Part shown: piece by piece, positions 48,969 through 56,986 of the stretch
Position numbering within the stretch: the stretch's first letter is position 1
Layout of the letters: every line of letters starts with the position of its first letter
IMG/VR virus record: IMGVR_UViG_3300031963_005593
Coordinates: 1 to 61,844 of that record
Length of the DNA stretch: 61,844 nt
From: a virus
Reading direction: 5' to 3' (one strand)
The notes under the pieces: model-generated
What the model was told of the DNA's origin: nothing
Seen by the model: the letters and a program-made list of their open reading frames with translations, nothing else
Databases searched by the model: none
Translations under genes and position numbers: made by a program

Positions 48969-49135
48969 TGGAAACTATTTGGAAAAAGAAGTTTGTTTGG
49001 TTACCTGAATATGTTGAAGATGGTGATCCTACTAAGTTAGGTTGGCGATGGTTGACATTTGGCTGGTATCGTTGGTTTAAAGGCCATTACAGTGATTACT
49101 GGCGCCCCGCAACACATAACTGGGATGATAAGTGA
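48968..49135 (+). CDS. Small Trp-rich hypothetical protein
   Basis: A 55-residue frame starting in the ligase stop (METIWKKKFVWLPEYVEDGDP ...) and ending in TGATG overlap with the next. Contains GWRWLTFGWYRWFKGHYSDYW. Coupled starts on both sides support it. Unknown function. Confidence 0.55.
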   Translation: METIWKKKFVWLPEYVEDGDPTKLGWRWLTFGWYRWFKGHYSDYWRPATHNWDDK

Positions 49136-49320
49136 TGAACATAAAACTTAAAGCATTTTTAATCACATTCGCTGTTTTGTTTGGATTATTCGGTAGTGTA
49201 TATACCTTGTTTTTCTATCCTGAGTTAATTCTATTAGTAGGATTAGCAGCAGCATTTTACGGATTATATAACATAGTTTTAGATAGCCTACAAGGAAAGG
49301 AAGTAAGAGGTCCACGATGA
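49135..49320 (+). CDS. Small two-helix membrane protein
   Basis: A 61-residue protein with two hydrophobic helices (AFLITFAVLFGLFGSVYTLFF and LILLVGLAAAFYGLYNIVL) and a basic tail. Start at 49135 in the upstream stop. Unknown function. Confidence 0.55.
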   Translation: MNIKLKAFLITFAVLFGLFGSVYTLFFYPELILLVGLAAAFYGLYNIVLDSLQGKEVRGPR

Positions 49321-49505
49321 CCGTTTTTAAAATCATTTACGAAGAACCGCCGCAGCGTTGCGAACATTGCGGTATCATTGACGAGTGCCGTCCGTATGGA
49401 TTGAACCATGAAGAAATCTGCCATGACTGTGCTGTAAAGGATCCTGCACTGACAGAGATTCGCATGAAGGAATTTTATGTAGGGGATGAAAATGTCTGGT
49501 TTTGA
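49317..49505 (+). CDS. Small zinc-finger protein
   Basis: A 62-residue protein with CEHCG and CHDC, one probable zinc ribbon (CxxC-x24-CxxC with extra Cys). Overlaps both neighbours. Function unknown. Confidence 0.6.
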   Translation: MTVFKIIYEEPPQRCEHCGIIDECRPYGLNHEEICHDCAVKDPALTEIRMKEFYVGDENVWF

Positions 49506-49752
49506 AGACGAGACTGAATATGATCCAGTGAAGGATACCCAAGATTGGATAGAAAAGCTATTAGGTAAGTCTTATACGTTTGAAGATGGTGACACGATTG
49601 AAGTTGTCCAAATAAAACGTAGGGATACGGGTCCGTGGGTCACCTATCATATCACTCAGGGACCCGGTATTCCGCGTAAGATGGTGATGCAAGCAGAGGA
49701 ATTTGATCAAACATATGGACACTTATTTGGGTTGAGAGTCATAGAAGACTAA
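49492..49752 (+). CDS. Small hypothetical phage protein
   Basis: An 86-residue protein; start 49492 chosen because AGGGG lies 7 bp upstream, the ATG at 49486 being too close. DWIEKLLGKSYTFEDGDTIEVVQIKRRDTGPWVTYHI is beta-rich. Its stop lies in a late-promoter-like sequence. Confidence 0.55.
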   Translation: MSGFEDETEYDPVKDTQDWIEKLLGKSYTFEDGDTIEVVQIKRRDTGPWVTYHITQGPGIPRKMVMQAEEFDQTYGHLFGLRVIED

Positions 49753-49759
49753 ATACTAC
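49748..49759 (+). promoter_or_regulatory. Late promoter abutting the start codon (ACTAAATACTAC)
   Basis: ACTAAATA at 49748-49755 followed by CTAC. Predicted +1 at 49761, within one base of the ATG at 49760. Confidence 0.45.
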
Positions 49760-51274
49760 ATGCTTTTAAGAAAAATATTTAGTTTTCCGACACTAACCCT
49801 GCTTGTAGCACTTACTCTTAGTGCAATTGCTGCTTGGTATTCTGTATTAGGATTGACTGCAATTTTTGCGGCTGCTGTCATTCCAATCATTATCATGGGT
49901 GGCTCACTTGAGATAGCTAAAGTCGTAACTACAGTTTGGCTACACAAATACTGGGATAGAGCAGGATGGAAGCTTAAGCTATATTTGATTCCTGCTGTCG
50001 TGGCACTTGCGTTCCTAACATCTATGGGCATCTTCGGATTCTTATCTAAAGCGCACAGTGATCAAACACTGGTGAGCGGTGACGTTGGTGCTAAGGTAGA
50101 ACTAGTTGACGAACAAATTAAGATTGCCCGCGAAAACATAGCTATGAACCAAAAGGCTCTTGAGCAGATGAATAGTCAGGTTGATCAGTTGCTAGGTCGT
50201 ACTACCGACGATAGGGGTGCAAATCGTGCTGTTCAAGTCCGTAGACAACAAGCAGCAGAAAGAAATAGATTAAACAACGAGATTGAAGCCGAACAAGCTA
50301 AAATCGCAAGACTTAACGAAGAAGTTGCTCCTATTCGTGCAGAGATTCGCAAGATTGAAGCAGAAGTCGGTCCTATCAAATACATCGCAGCCATGATCTA
50401 CGGCGATAATCCAGACGCCAATCTATTAGAACGTGCAGTGCGTTGGATGATCATTCTTATCGTTTTAGTTTTTGATCCTCTAGCACTAGTCCTAGTACTT
50501 GCTGCACAGTCTAGTTATAGATGGTTAGACGATGATTTGCGTAATCGTAAAAAAGACGAAGAGGAAGAAGCAGAGGAAAAGTTTAAGGAAGCATTCTTAA
50601 ACACAAAACTTGATGAAGATTCTAACAAGCTTCTAGACGAAGCCTTAGATAATGTACTGCATGAAACTGCATATGATGTTCCAAAGGAGGACAAACATGT
50701 TTCAGAAACTATTCAACCAAATACTATTCCATCAGATGATGTGGTACGAGAGGATGTACCTGAAACATCTGTTCCCGATGCAGTTGCGTCAGGGGACAGC
50801 ATGGAACAAAGTGAAGCAGGAGAAAGCAGCAGCGGAGAAGAACTCGCCAAACCAGTAAAGTCTGCCGAAATAAAAACAGAAGGTGTAACACTACAGGAGT
50901 CAGACGGAGGCTATGTAAAGTTTGAAGGTAGGTCTATCAGCAAGGATGCTCTTAAGGGGATGCACCCTGAGTTATTCTTACAAGTTGACGGTGGCAATCA
51001 AACTTCTACTAACTTTGGAACTGAATTCCCGCGCTTCGCTAAGAAAGGTGATACGTTCGTTAGGGTAGACACGTTACCAAACCGAGTATTCAAGTTTAGC
51101 GGTTCATCTTGGATTGAAGTTAATAAAGACGTAACATCATCTTATCTATATGATGATGAGTATATCAAGTATTTGGTATCCAAGATTGAAACTGGTGAAT
51201 ACGATGTAGATTTGCTTTCAGATAATGAAAAGATGCAAATTGAAGAATACCTAGACAAGATTTCTAAACCCTAA
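49760..51274 (+). CDS. Membrane protein with coiled coil, T4-type phage family
   Basis: A 504-residue protein. Two to three N-terminal membrane helices (about 12-50 and 70-95), a coiled coil (about 115-210; QIKIARENIAMNQKALEQMNSQVDQ), another membrane helix (about 232-255, MIILIVLVFDPLALVLVLAA), an acidic low-complexity stretch (EEEEAEEKF to about 375) and a beta module near the end (FPRFAKKGDTFVRVDTLPN, VFKFSGSSWIEVNK). Similar proteins occur in marine T4-type phages without known function. It might act at the host membrane during lysis or infection. Confidence 0.65.
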   Translation: MLLRKIFSFPTLTLLVALTLSAIAAWYSVLGLTAIFAAAVIPIIIMGGSLEIAKVVTTVWLHKYWDRAGWKLKLYLIPAVVALAFLTSMGIFGFLSKAHSDQTLVSGDVGAKVELVDEQIKIARENIAMNQKALEQMNSQVDQLLGRTTDDRGANRAVQVRRQQAAERNRLNNEIEAEQAKIARLNEEVAPIRAEIRKIEAEVGPIKYIAAMIYGDNPDANLLERAVRWMIILIVLVFDPLALVLVLAAQSSYRWLDDDLRNRKKDEEEEAEEKFKEAFLNTKLDEDSNKLLDEALDNVLHETAYDVPKEDKHVSETIQPNTIPSDDVVREDVPETSVPDAVASGDSMEQSEAGESSSGEELAKPVKSAEIKTEGVTLQESDGGYVKFEGRSISKDALKGMHPELFLQVDGGNQTSTNFGTEFPRFAKKGDTFVRVDTLPNRVFKFSGSSWIEVNKDVTSSYLYDDEYIKYLVSKIETGEYDVDLLSDNEKMQIEEYLDKISKP

Positions 51275-51297
51275 TTTTAAGCTAACTAAGTACTGAT

Positions 51298-52497
51298 ATG
51301 TCTGATAAAAAGTTACATCACTGTTCATTCTGCGGAAACCACAAAGACGAAGTTACTAAACTGATCGTAGGTGAAGATGTTGCGATATGCAGCAATTGCA
51401 TTAACTTGTGCAACCAACTCATTGATGAAGAAGCTACTAATAAACCCAATGAAAAGGCTGAAAGCAAAGATTTTGATGCCTACGCTATCAAAGAACACCT
51501 AGATAAATTAGTCATAGGTCAGGACAAAGCCAAAGAAGTATTAAGCGTTGCTATTAGCAATCATTATAAAAGAATCAATAATCCCAGTCCCGATCTAGAA
51601 ATACAAAAGGGCAACGTATTACTGATTGGACCAACTGGCTCTGGTAAAACGTTGCTTGCTAAATCAGTTGCCAAATATCTTAACGTCCCATTCGTAGTAG
51701 CTGACGCCACTAGTCTTACCGAAGCAGGCTATGTAGGTGAAGATGTTGAATCAATGATTTCTATGCTGTTATCAATGGCAGATGGTGACGTAAGTAAGGC
51801 AGAAAGAGGAATCGTCTTCATTGATGAAATTGATAAGATTTCTAGGAAGAGCGAGTCTACTAGTATAACCCGTGACGTTAGCGGTGAGGGTGTGCAACAA
51901 GCACTATTGAAGCTTGTAGAGGGTACGAAGTGCAGAATAAGCACAGGCGCAAAGAGAAAGCATCCTCAAGGAGACACAATTGAAGTAGACACTAAGAACA
52001 TATTGTTCATTGCAGGCGGTGCCTTTGTTGGTTTAGATAAGATTGTCAATAACAGAGTAAATCAAACTGCGATTGGGTTTGGTGCTACTATCAAGTCAAA
52101 GAACGATAGTGAATCGTTAGATGGATTGACACCAGAAGATTTGACTAGATTTGGCATGATTCCTGAGTTCATTGGTCGCTTCACTACAACAGTTACACTT
52201 GAAGAACTTACCTTGGATCAACTTGTATCTGTCCTAAAAAATGTAAAGAATAGCTTCATTGATCAGTATAAGCATCTATTTTCAATTGATGATATTGAAC
52301 TAGAATTCACTGATGAGGCATTGAAGACTATTGCACAGAACTGTATTGATTTGAAGACTGGCGCAAGAGGGCTGCATACTGAAATAGAACGTGTTCTCAT
52401 GCCCCACATGTTCCATATTAGAAAATACAAGAACAACAAGATCAGTAATATCACGATTGATGAAACACTGGTTAAGAACCCTAAAACACTAGTTTAA
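51298..52497 (+). CDS. clpX: ClpX ATPase
   Basis: A 399-residue full-length ClpX unfoldase. The zinc domain has C9/C12 and C31/C34 (CSFC ... CSNC). AAA+ motifs: GPTGSGKT (Walker A), IVFIDEID (Walker B), GYVGEDVE (pore-1 loop), GRFTT and [10 protein letters not shown] (sensor 2). RKHPQGD is the RKH loop and AIGFGA is the IGF loop that docks onto ClpP. All functional elements look intact, so it could pair with the phage ClpP at 56089 or the host ClpP. A short gap separates it from the upstream gene. Confidence 0.96.
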   Translation: MSDKKLHHCSFCGNHKDEVTKLIVGEDVAICSNCINLCNQLIDEEATNKPNEKAESKDFDAYAIKEHLDKLVIGQDKAKEVLSVAISNHYKRINNPSPDLEIQKGNVLLIGPTGSGKTLLAKSVAKYLNVPFVVADATSLTEAGYVGEDVESMISMLLSMADGDVSKAERGIVFIDEIDKISRKSESTSITRDVSGEGVQQALLKLVEGTKCRISTGAKRKHPQGDTIEVDTKNILFIAGGAFVGLDKIVNNRVNQTAIGFGATIKSKNDSESLDGLTPEDLTRFGMIPEFIGRFTTTVTLEELTLDQLVSVLKNVKNSFIDQYKHLFSIDDIELEFTDEALKTIAQNCIDLKTGARGLHTEIERVLMPHMFHIRKYKNNKISNITIDETLVKNPKTLV

Positions 52498-52532
52498 CCA
52501 AAATACTAGATTTTTTTGCGAAATAATAGTAG

Positions 52533-52540
52533 TATAAATA
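52533..52540 (+). promoter_or_regulatory. Late promoter, exact TATAAATA
   Basis: TATAAATA at 52533-52540 is a perfect T4 late box. Predicted +1 near 52546; the hsp20 leader is about 55 nt. Confidence 0.8.
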
Positions 52541-52572
52541 ATGTTGTAGATGCTATTAGAGGTCTACAACAT
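52541..52572 (+). other. 5' UTR hairpin of hsp20 mRNA
   Basis: ATGTTGTAGA at 52541-52550 pairs perfectly with TCTACAACAT at 52563-52572, 12-nt loop. If +1 is 52546, five pairs (GTAGA/TCTAC) remain in RNA. Confidence 0.6.
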
Positions 52573-52573
52573 A

Positions 52574-52594
52574 GTCTTGCTTAATAAAGGAGAT
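52574..52594 (+). promoter_or_regulatory. Candidate ROSE-like RNA thermometer
   Basis: GUC-UUGCU (52574-52581), loop UAAUAA, then AGGA-GAU (52588-52594). The UYGCU strand faces the ribosome site AGGA, the hallmark of ROSE thermometers that control alphaproteobacterial small heat-shock genes. The ATG at 52601 follows 9 nt after AGGA. Confidence 0.5.
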
Positions 52595-52600
52595 AAAAAC

Positions 52601-53056
52601 ATGACTAGAGAATTAACCCTTCGTTCCCTTGATATCCCATCAATTCACAAGTTTGCTGTAGGATTTGATAACATTTTTGATGAAATCTTACGCATTAATG
52701 CACAGCAATCAAACACAAACTATCCCCCATACAATATCGTAAAGCATGATGAGGATCATTTTGCTATTGATATTGCTGTTGCCGGGTTCCGTGAGGGTGA
52801 TATCAATATCACGGTTGAGAAGAATGTTCTTACCATTAAGGGTGAACAGGTTCAAGACCTGGATGAACTAGAGAAGGAAGTAGAGTATTTGCATCGCGGT
52901 ATTTCAGCCCGCAACTTTACTCGTACTTTCACTCTTGCCGATCACGTAGAGGTGCTCGGTGCTAAGGCTGAAAATGGAATTCTCAGAATTGAACTTGAAC
53001 GTCAAGTTCCTGAGGAACAAAAGCCCAAAACAATTGCAATCGCTTACAATAAATAA
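52601..53056 (+). CDS. Small heat-shock protein, Hsp20/IbpA type
   Basis: A 151-residue alpha-crystallin-domain chaperone; start at 52601 chosen for AAAGGAG upstream and the family-like N-terminus (SLDIPSIHKFAVGFDNIFDE). NIVKHDEDHFAIDIAVAGFREGDINITVEKNVLTIKGEQ and RGISARNFTRTFTLADHVEVLGAKAENGILRIELER are standard; the IAIAYNK tail is IxI-like. It prevents aggregation of unfolded proteins. A possible thermometer lies in its leader. Confidence 0.94.
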   Translation: MTRELTLRSLDIPSIHKFAVGFDNIFDEILRINAQQSNTNYPPYNIVKHDEDHFAIDIAVAGFREGDINITVEKNVLTIKGEQVQDLDELEKEVEYLHRGISARNFTRTFTLADHVEVLGAKAENGILRIELERQVPEEQKPKTIAIAYNK

Positions 53057-53069
53057 TATAGTGATAAAG

Positions 53070-53101
53070 TGTGCTTGCGGGTAATAGTGCCCGCAAGCAC
53101 A
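53070..53101 (+). terminator. Strong hairpin between hsp20 and clpS
   Basis: TGTGCTTGCGGG at 53070-53081 pairs with CCCGCAAGCACA at 53090-53101, 8-nt loop. No T-run follows, so termination or mRNA processing are both possible. Confidence 0.65.
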
Positions 53102-53119
53102 ATCTGAAGGATACTTAAA

Positions 53120-53428
53120 ATGGCTAATACCGAAATCAATACCAAAATCAAGCCAAACGTAGCATTGAAGGAGCCCCCTCTGTTTAAGATCATCTATTTG
53201 AACGATGATCGTACTTCAATGGAATTTGTTGTTTCCAGCTTGATTGAGTATTTTAATTATAACCCCGACACTGCTACGCAGATCACACTTGACATTCACG
53301 AAAAGGGTAGTGCGGTTGTAGCGATCCTTCCATACGAGATTGCTGAACAAAAGGGTATTGAAGTTACTCTTGACGCTAGAGCGCAAGGATATCCCTTGCA
53401 AGTTAAGGTAGAAGCTGAATCAAATTAA
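53120..53428 (+). CDS. clpS: ClpS adaptor
   Basis: A 102-residue ClpS. FKIIYLNDDRTSMEFVVSSLIEYFNYNPDTATQITLDIHEKGSAVVAILPYEIAEQKG holds the N-degron pocket (NDD, the Met/Val wall and the pocket His). In bacteria ClpS hands N-end-rule substrates to ClpAP; here the phage encodes ClpX and ClpP but no ClpA in this window, so it presumably acts on the host ClpA. Its 3' end overlaps a minus-strand gene by 9 bp. Confidence 0.94.
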   Translation: MANTEINTKIKPNVALKEPPLFKIIYLNDDRTSMEFVVSSLIEYFNYNPDTATQITLDIHEKGSAVVAILPYEIAEQKGIEVTLDARAQGYPLQVKVEAESN

Positions 53429-54118
53429 TACAGTAAGTCTTTTTGCCCAGTAGGGACCATAGCGATGGTATGGATTGCTTAGGTAGTTGATTTCATCTAT
53501 TGTAGTGTCTACTGGCTTATTGTATGTGCCAAATACCCAGTGAGATACTTTCTTTTCAGTGTCAGCAGTAAGAATATTATATAGTGGCATTTGATCTACA
53601 GTGTTGTCAGGCTTTTCACCAAAGTATAGATCCTCGTTAGGGACTGCGCTAGTGACTACAACGATCTTTTTTACATCTAAATGTTTCTGTAATTTTCCTA
53701 AACATTTGAATAAGTAACTAAAATCTTCATACTTTGCAGCAGTCATTGCAGTGTTTCTAAAATCTAGCGTGGTTTCTATATTGCCCCAACCGTTAGAACC
53801 TAGTATTGCTATGCCATCAACAACTATAACATTCTGATATAGCATTACTAGGTTCGGTATGCCTTGAGCAATTGAACTCAATTCTTCGGTTCTTTTAGCA
53901 AAATTATCAGAAGTTTCATATTCTAGTCTGCCGGGAACAAAAAACACACCTTGGTACTTAGTAGACAAGTGTAGTAGTACCTGAATAACTGTTCTTAGAT
54001 TGGAACTGATGTTCCCGGCGACTATGCAGTAAAGACTAGTTGCTTTGTTTTCCCAATTGAAACTATCATTTGGGTCAAGATTTAAATCGCTTATTATATC
54101 AAAGCCGATTTCTTGCAT
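53420..54118 (-). CDS. Degenerate metallophosphoesterase-like protein
   Basis: A 232-residue minus-strand protein with the strand order of calcineurin-like phosphoesterases, but the metal ligands are changed: GNISSN where GDxH is expected, VPGRLEYE for GNH(D/E), VVTSAVPNE for the TH motif, and WVFGTYNKP for GHTH. IAILGSNGWGN and the final NPYHRYGPY are conserved in phage relatives. It is probably inactive as a phosphatase and may bind a ligand. Second gene of a two-gene minus unit. Confidence 0.65.
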   Translation of the reverse strand: MQEIGFDIISDLNLDPNDSFNWENKATSLYCIVAGNISSNLRTVIQVLLHLSTKYQGVFFVPGRLEYETSDNFAKRTEELSSIAQGIPNLVMLYQNVIVVDGIAILGSNGWGNIETTLDFRNTAMTAAKYEDFSYLFKCLGKLQKHLDVKKIVVVTSAVPNEDLYFGEKPDNTVDQMPLYNILTADTEKKVSHWVFGTYNKPVDTTIDEINYLSNPYHRYGPYWAKRLTVLI

Positions 54119-54123
54119 AAGTG

Positions 54124-54396
54124 TTACTTAACAATCTTCATAGTTGGCTTTTTCTTAGCAGCAGGCTTCTTTGGCTTTTCAGCGGTTTCTGCCTTCTTTA
54201 CCGTTTTCTTGGGAGCGGCCTTCTTAACTTCGGGCTTTGCTTCTGCTACGACAGCAGCAGCCTCAACAGGTGCTACTTCAACTTCTGCTGATAAGGGCAG
54301 ATCATATGTAGTAGGGGCAGCCTGCTTGGCTAGATAATATTGATATCCGAGATATCCAGCAACGAGAAGAACTGCTGCTACAATTAGAAATTCCAT
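54124..54396 (-). CDS. Membrane-anchored Lys/Ala/Pro-rich protein
   Basis: A 90-residue minus-strand protein, start 54396 with AGGAGAAAA upstream. One N-terminal membrane helix (FLIVAAVLLVAGYLGYQYYL), then a low-complexity tail (KKAAPKKTVKKAE ... AAKKKPTMKIVK) that is basic and may bind nucleic acid or peptidoglycan. Six bases separate it from the next minus gene. Confidence 0.6.
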   Translation of the reverse strand: MEFLIVAAVLLVAGYLGYQYYLAKQAAPTTYDLPLSAEVEVAPVEAAAVVAEAKPEVKKAAPKKTVKKAETAEKPKKPAAKKKPTMKIVK

Positions 54397-54427
54397 TTGT
54401 TTTCTCCTATAAGTTGGTTTTTCCATT

Positions 54428-54437
54428 TCTATTTATG
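54428..54437 (-). promoter_or_regulatory. Late promoter on the minus strand (CATAAATAGA)
   Basis: CATAAATA read on the minus strand (54437 to 54430), giving +1 near 54424 and a 28-nt leader before 54396. It forms a divergent pair with the late box at 54457. Confidence 0.55.
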
Positions 54438-54456
54438 AGTTTACCCATACCCATAG

Positions 54457-54468
54457 AATAAATACAAT
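54457..54468 (+). promoter_or_regulatory. Late promoter abutting the start codon (AATAAATACAAT)
   Basis: AATAAATA at 54457-54464, predicted +1 at 54470, one base after the A of the ATG at 54469. Confidence 0.5.
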
Positions 54469-56016
54469 ATGCGCGACATTCTAGATAAATTAGAGAAACT
54501 AAATGAAAGCACCGGTCTTGCCAATCGCAAGTCGGGCGATGTATTCCGTGATAGCCAGGGAAACGAAATCGTATTCAACAATATCAGATTTTTTCCTGAG
54601 CAGGGCGGAAGACTAGAACCAAACGAACTTGACATGATGATTACCCGAGTCAGTGACGAACTAGGCTCTGATATTCAATGGCTAAACAGTAGAAGTCCAA
54701 GATCGGGTGGGTTTGCGATATCTAGCTTCAACACTCCTGAGGGAGAACTGTTTTTCGGCAGATATCTTGAAAGTATCAAACCAGACTTTACGGGGAACTA
54801 TATACCCAACCAAGTAGGCGATTATAGATTTGCAGGTAAAGCAGCAGCAAAGATTCAATCAGGTCTTACTCCACAAGACCTGTTGACTGATAGAATTGAT
54901 CTAACTGTAGACGATATTCTTAAGCAGCTAGCAAGTAAGCTAGGAACTGATAACGCACTATACAAGGTAGCATATGGGCTAGCAAATGGCGAGCCACTGC
55001 CTATGACCTTTGACGCTCCTGCCAATGAAAGCTTCACTGGATTTAGAGATTACTTCTGCGAAATACTACAACCTATTGCGTTACAGCGTGGACAATACAC
55101 CGGCAATGCAGGTGAAGCTGCTGAAATCTTCTTAGGTGGAACGTTTGAAGGTACATTGATTAGTTTTGATGATAGCAAGACTGCTGGGCTAAGCGATAGT
55201 ATCATGACCAATAGTGAAGGCAAGAGTATCAAAGTCAGTACAAAGGGCGGCAAAGGCGCTACTGCAAGTACAAAGAACTTGATTGATAGTGTAAACGAGT
55301 TACAAGAAACAGACAATGGTCGTAAGCTTATTGCAAAATATGAAGACACCATTGAGATTATGCGAGAGATTCAAAAAAGAGGGCAAGCAGGCGCTCCCCT
55401 TTATCTTGGCGTAAAGTATGATATCATTGACGAAGATGATGCACGTACCATAATGAATATGAAAAATAATGCACCTATCAGCCTAGATCAGATTGATGAC
55501 CTTGATCTTTCACCCGCATTAGTGAAATTAGCAAAGGGTAGAGGTACAGATAATCCAGAGAAAGTTAATCTATATTATCACTTGATTGCAGCCGTTGCAC
55601 ACAAAGCAGCAGATGAAGTCAATGATAAGAGTGATTTTAGCAAAGCAGCCGCCGACATTCTCAATAACGGCGCATTGGTCCAAGTTTATACTAAAGCTAA
55701 AGAAGGTAAAGGACAGTGGACGCTTAGCGAGTTTAGTACTGTATATCCAGGTGACAGCATTAAGGGCGTATATCTAAGTGCAGGTAAAACATACTATAGC
55801 ACAGGTATCAAGGGCAACTATACATTCAAGATTGATAAGGGTCAGGGCAAACCAAAAGATGAACCTGAAACGGCTGGTCCTGGTAGAACTAAGCGTCCTC
55901 CTACTGAAAAAGAGTTTGTTGATAAAGCCAAAGACATTGCTTTAGGAAGAAATAGAGATACTATGTTTGATAAGACTCCTAATACTATGGGCGGTGTTGG
56001 ACGCAAGAAAAGGTAA
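54469..56016 (+). CDS. Large leader-bearing virion-associated protein
   Basis: A 515-residue protein starting MRDILDKLEKLNES (LxE sites LEKLNE), the shared leader type. Residues about 240-275 read LSDSIMTNSEGKSIKVSTKGGKGATASTKNL, which could be a PD-(D/E)xK-like core (Asp, then V-S-x-K) but is unproven. The end is Lys/Pro-rich (KPKDEPETAGPGRTKRPP) and finishes GGVGRKKR. Likely packaged in the capsid; function unknown. Confidence 0.6.
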   Translation: MRDILDKLEKLNESTGLANRKSGDVFRDSQGNEIVFNNIRFFPEQGGRLEPNELDMMITRVSDELGSDIQWLNSRSPRSGGFAISSFNTPEGELFFGRYLESIKPDFTGNYIPNQVGDYRFAGKAAAKIQSGLTPQDLLTDRIDLTVDDILKQLASKLGTDNALYKVAYGLANGEPLPMTFDAPANESFTGFRDYFCEILQPIALQRGQYTGNAGEAAEIFLGGTFEGTLISFDDSKTAGLSDSIMTNSEGKSIKVSTKGGKGATASTKNLIDSVNELQETDNGRKLIAKYEDTIEIMREIQKRGQAGAPLYLGVKYDIIDEDDARTIMNMKNNAPISLDQIDDLDLSPALVKLAKGRGTDNPEKVNLYYHLIAAVAHKAADEVNDKSDFSKAAADILNNGALVQVYTKAKEGKGQWTLSEFSTVYPGDSIKGVYLSAGKTYYSTGIKGNYTFKIDKGQGKPKDEPETAGPGRTKRPPTEKEFVDKAKDIALGRNRDTMFDKTPNTMGGVGRKKR

Positions 56017-56088
56017 CCATAACAGTTGTAATATCCTGCTAGTTGTTGTAGTATGACAATCTAGACAACATTATAAAGGATTATTACA

Positions 56089-56679
56089 TTGGCACTAGTT
56101 CCTATCGTACTTGAACAGACTTCACGCGGTGAACGTTCATACGACATTTATTCCCGACTGCTTAAGGATCGTGTTATTTTGCTTGAGGGCGAAGTACACG
56201 ATCAGATGGCTAATCTTATCGTAGCACAGTTGCTTTATCTTGAATCAGAAGATCCGAGTGCTGATATCTCTATGTATATCAATAGCCCCGGCGGAAGTGT
56301 CACTGCTGGTATGGCAATCTATGATACTATGCAGTTTATCAAGCCCGATGTTACTACTATCGTAATGGGTCAGGCTTGTTCAATGGGTTCGTTTCTCGCT
56401 CAAGCAGGTGCACCCGATAAGCGTCTTATGCTTCCTTATGCACGACACATGATTCACCAGCCCTCAGGCGGTGCAAGGGGTATGGCATCTGATATTGAAA
56501 TCTCTTACAAGGAGATTATGCATATCAAGAAGACCTTGACTGAATTGTATGTCAAGCACAACAGCAAGGGCAAGACCTACGAAGAATTTGAACGTGATAT
56601 GGATCGTGATACGTTTATGAGTGCCCAAGAAGCACTTGATTATGGACTCGTTGATCGTATCGTTACAAAAAGAGACTAA
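56089..56679 (+). CDS. clpP: ClpP protease
   Basis: A 196-residue ClpP with TTG start at 56089, placed by AAAGGA upstream and by homology ([24 protein letters not shown]). The triad is S98 ([10 protein letters not shown]), H123 ([10 protein letters not shown]) and D174 ([10 protein letters not shown], as in E. coli). No propeptide: it begins at the mature-like residue. With ClpX at 51298 and ClpS at 53120 the phage could form its own degradation machine or retune the host's. Confidence 0.96.
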   Translation: MALVPIVLEQTSRGERSYDIYSRLLKDRVILLEGEVHDQMANLIVAQLLYLESEDPSADISMYINSPGGSVTAGMAIYDTMQFIKPDVTTIVMGQACSMGSFLAQAGAPDKRLMLPYARHMIHQPSGGARGMASDIEISYKEIMHIKKTLTELYVKHNSKGKTYEEFERDMDRDTFMSAQEALDYGLVDRIVTKRD

Positions 56680-56693
56680 AATTATCGTTGCGT

Positions 56694-56703
56694 AATAAAT
56701 ACT
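56694..56703 (+). promoter_or_regulatory. Late promoter (AATAAATACT)
   Basis: AATAAATA at 56694-56701. +1 near 56707 leaves an 18-nt leader with GGGAGG before 56725. Confidence 0.6.
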
Positions 56704-56724
56704 ATGTTAATAAGGGAGGATGTT

Positions 56725-56925
56725 ATGAATTCATATCGTACAGTAACGAAGCAGGCTTCTCCCGGATCTAGTAAGAACCTAGATTACGTAGTAAACATTT
56801 ATCACAATGGTAAGTTTAAATTTGCATATCGTTTTAGAGACTGGTCCGAAGAAGCTGTAGACAAAGAAGTAGGCTTTATAAAGGCTAGGTTTGCTGATAG
56901 CAATGGATTTACGGTAACTTGGTAA
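56725..56925 (+). CDS. Small phage protein
   Basis: A 66-residue protein; start 56725 preferred over ATG 56704 because GGGAGG precedes it and the late +1 falls after 56704. SSKNLDYVVNIYHNGKFKFAYRFRDWSEEAVDKEVGFIKARF: a small alpha-beta protein, unrecognised. Confidence 0.6.
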   Translation: MNSYRTVTKQASPGSSKNLDYVVNIYHNGKFKFAYRFRDWSEEAVDKEVGFIKARFADSNGFTVTW

Positions 56926-56959
56926 AGGCACCTTGCACTAAAATATGTAAACTGGATAA

Positions 56960-56986
56960 CTCCCGCGTCTGTATAGGATGCGGGAG
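56960..56986 (+). ncRNA. Hairpin of unknown role in the 56926-57164 gap
   Basis: CTCCCGC at 56960-56966 pairs with GCGGGAG at 56980-56986, 13-nt loop. The surrounding 240-bp gap has no convincing gene; this may be a small RNA or terminator. Tentative. Confidence 0.25.
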
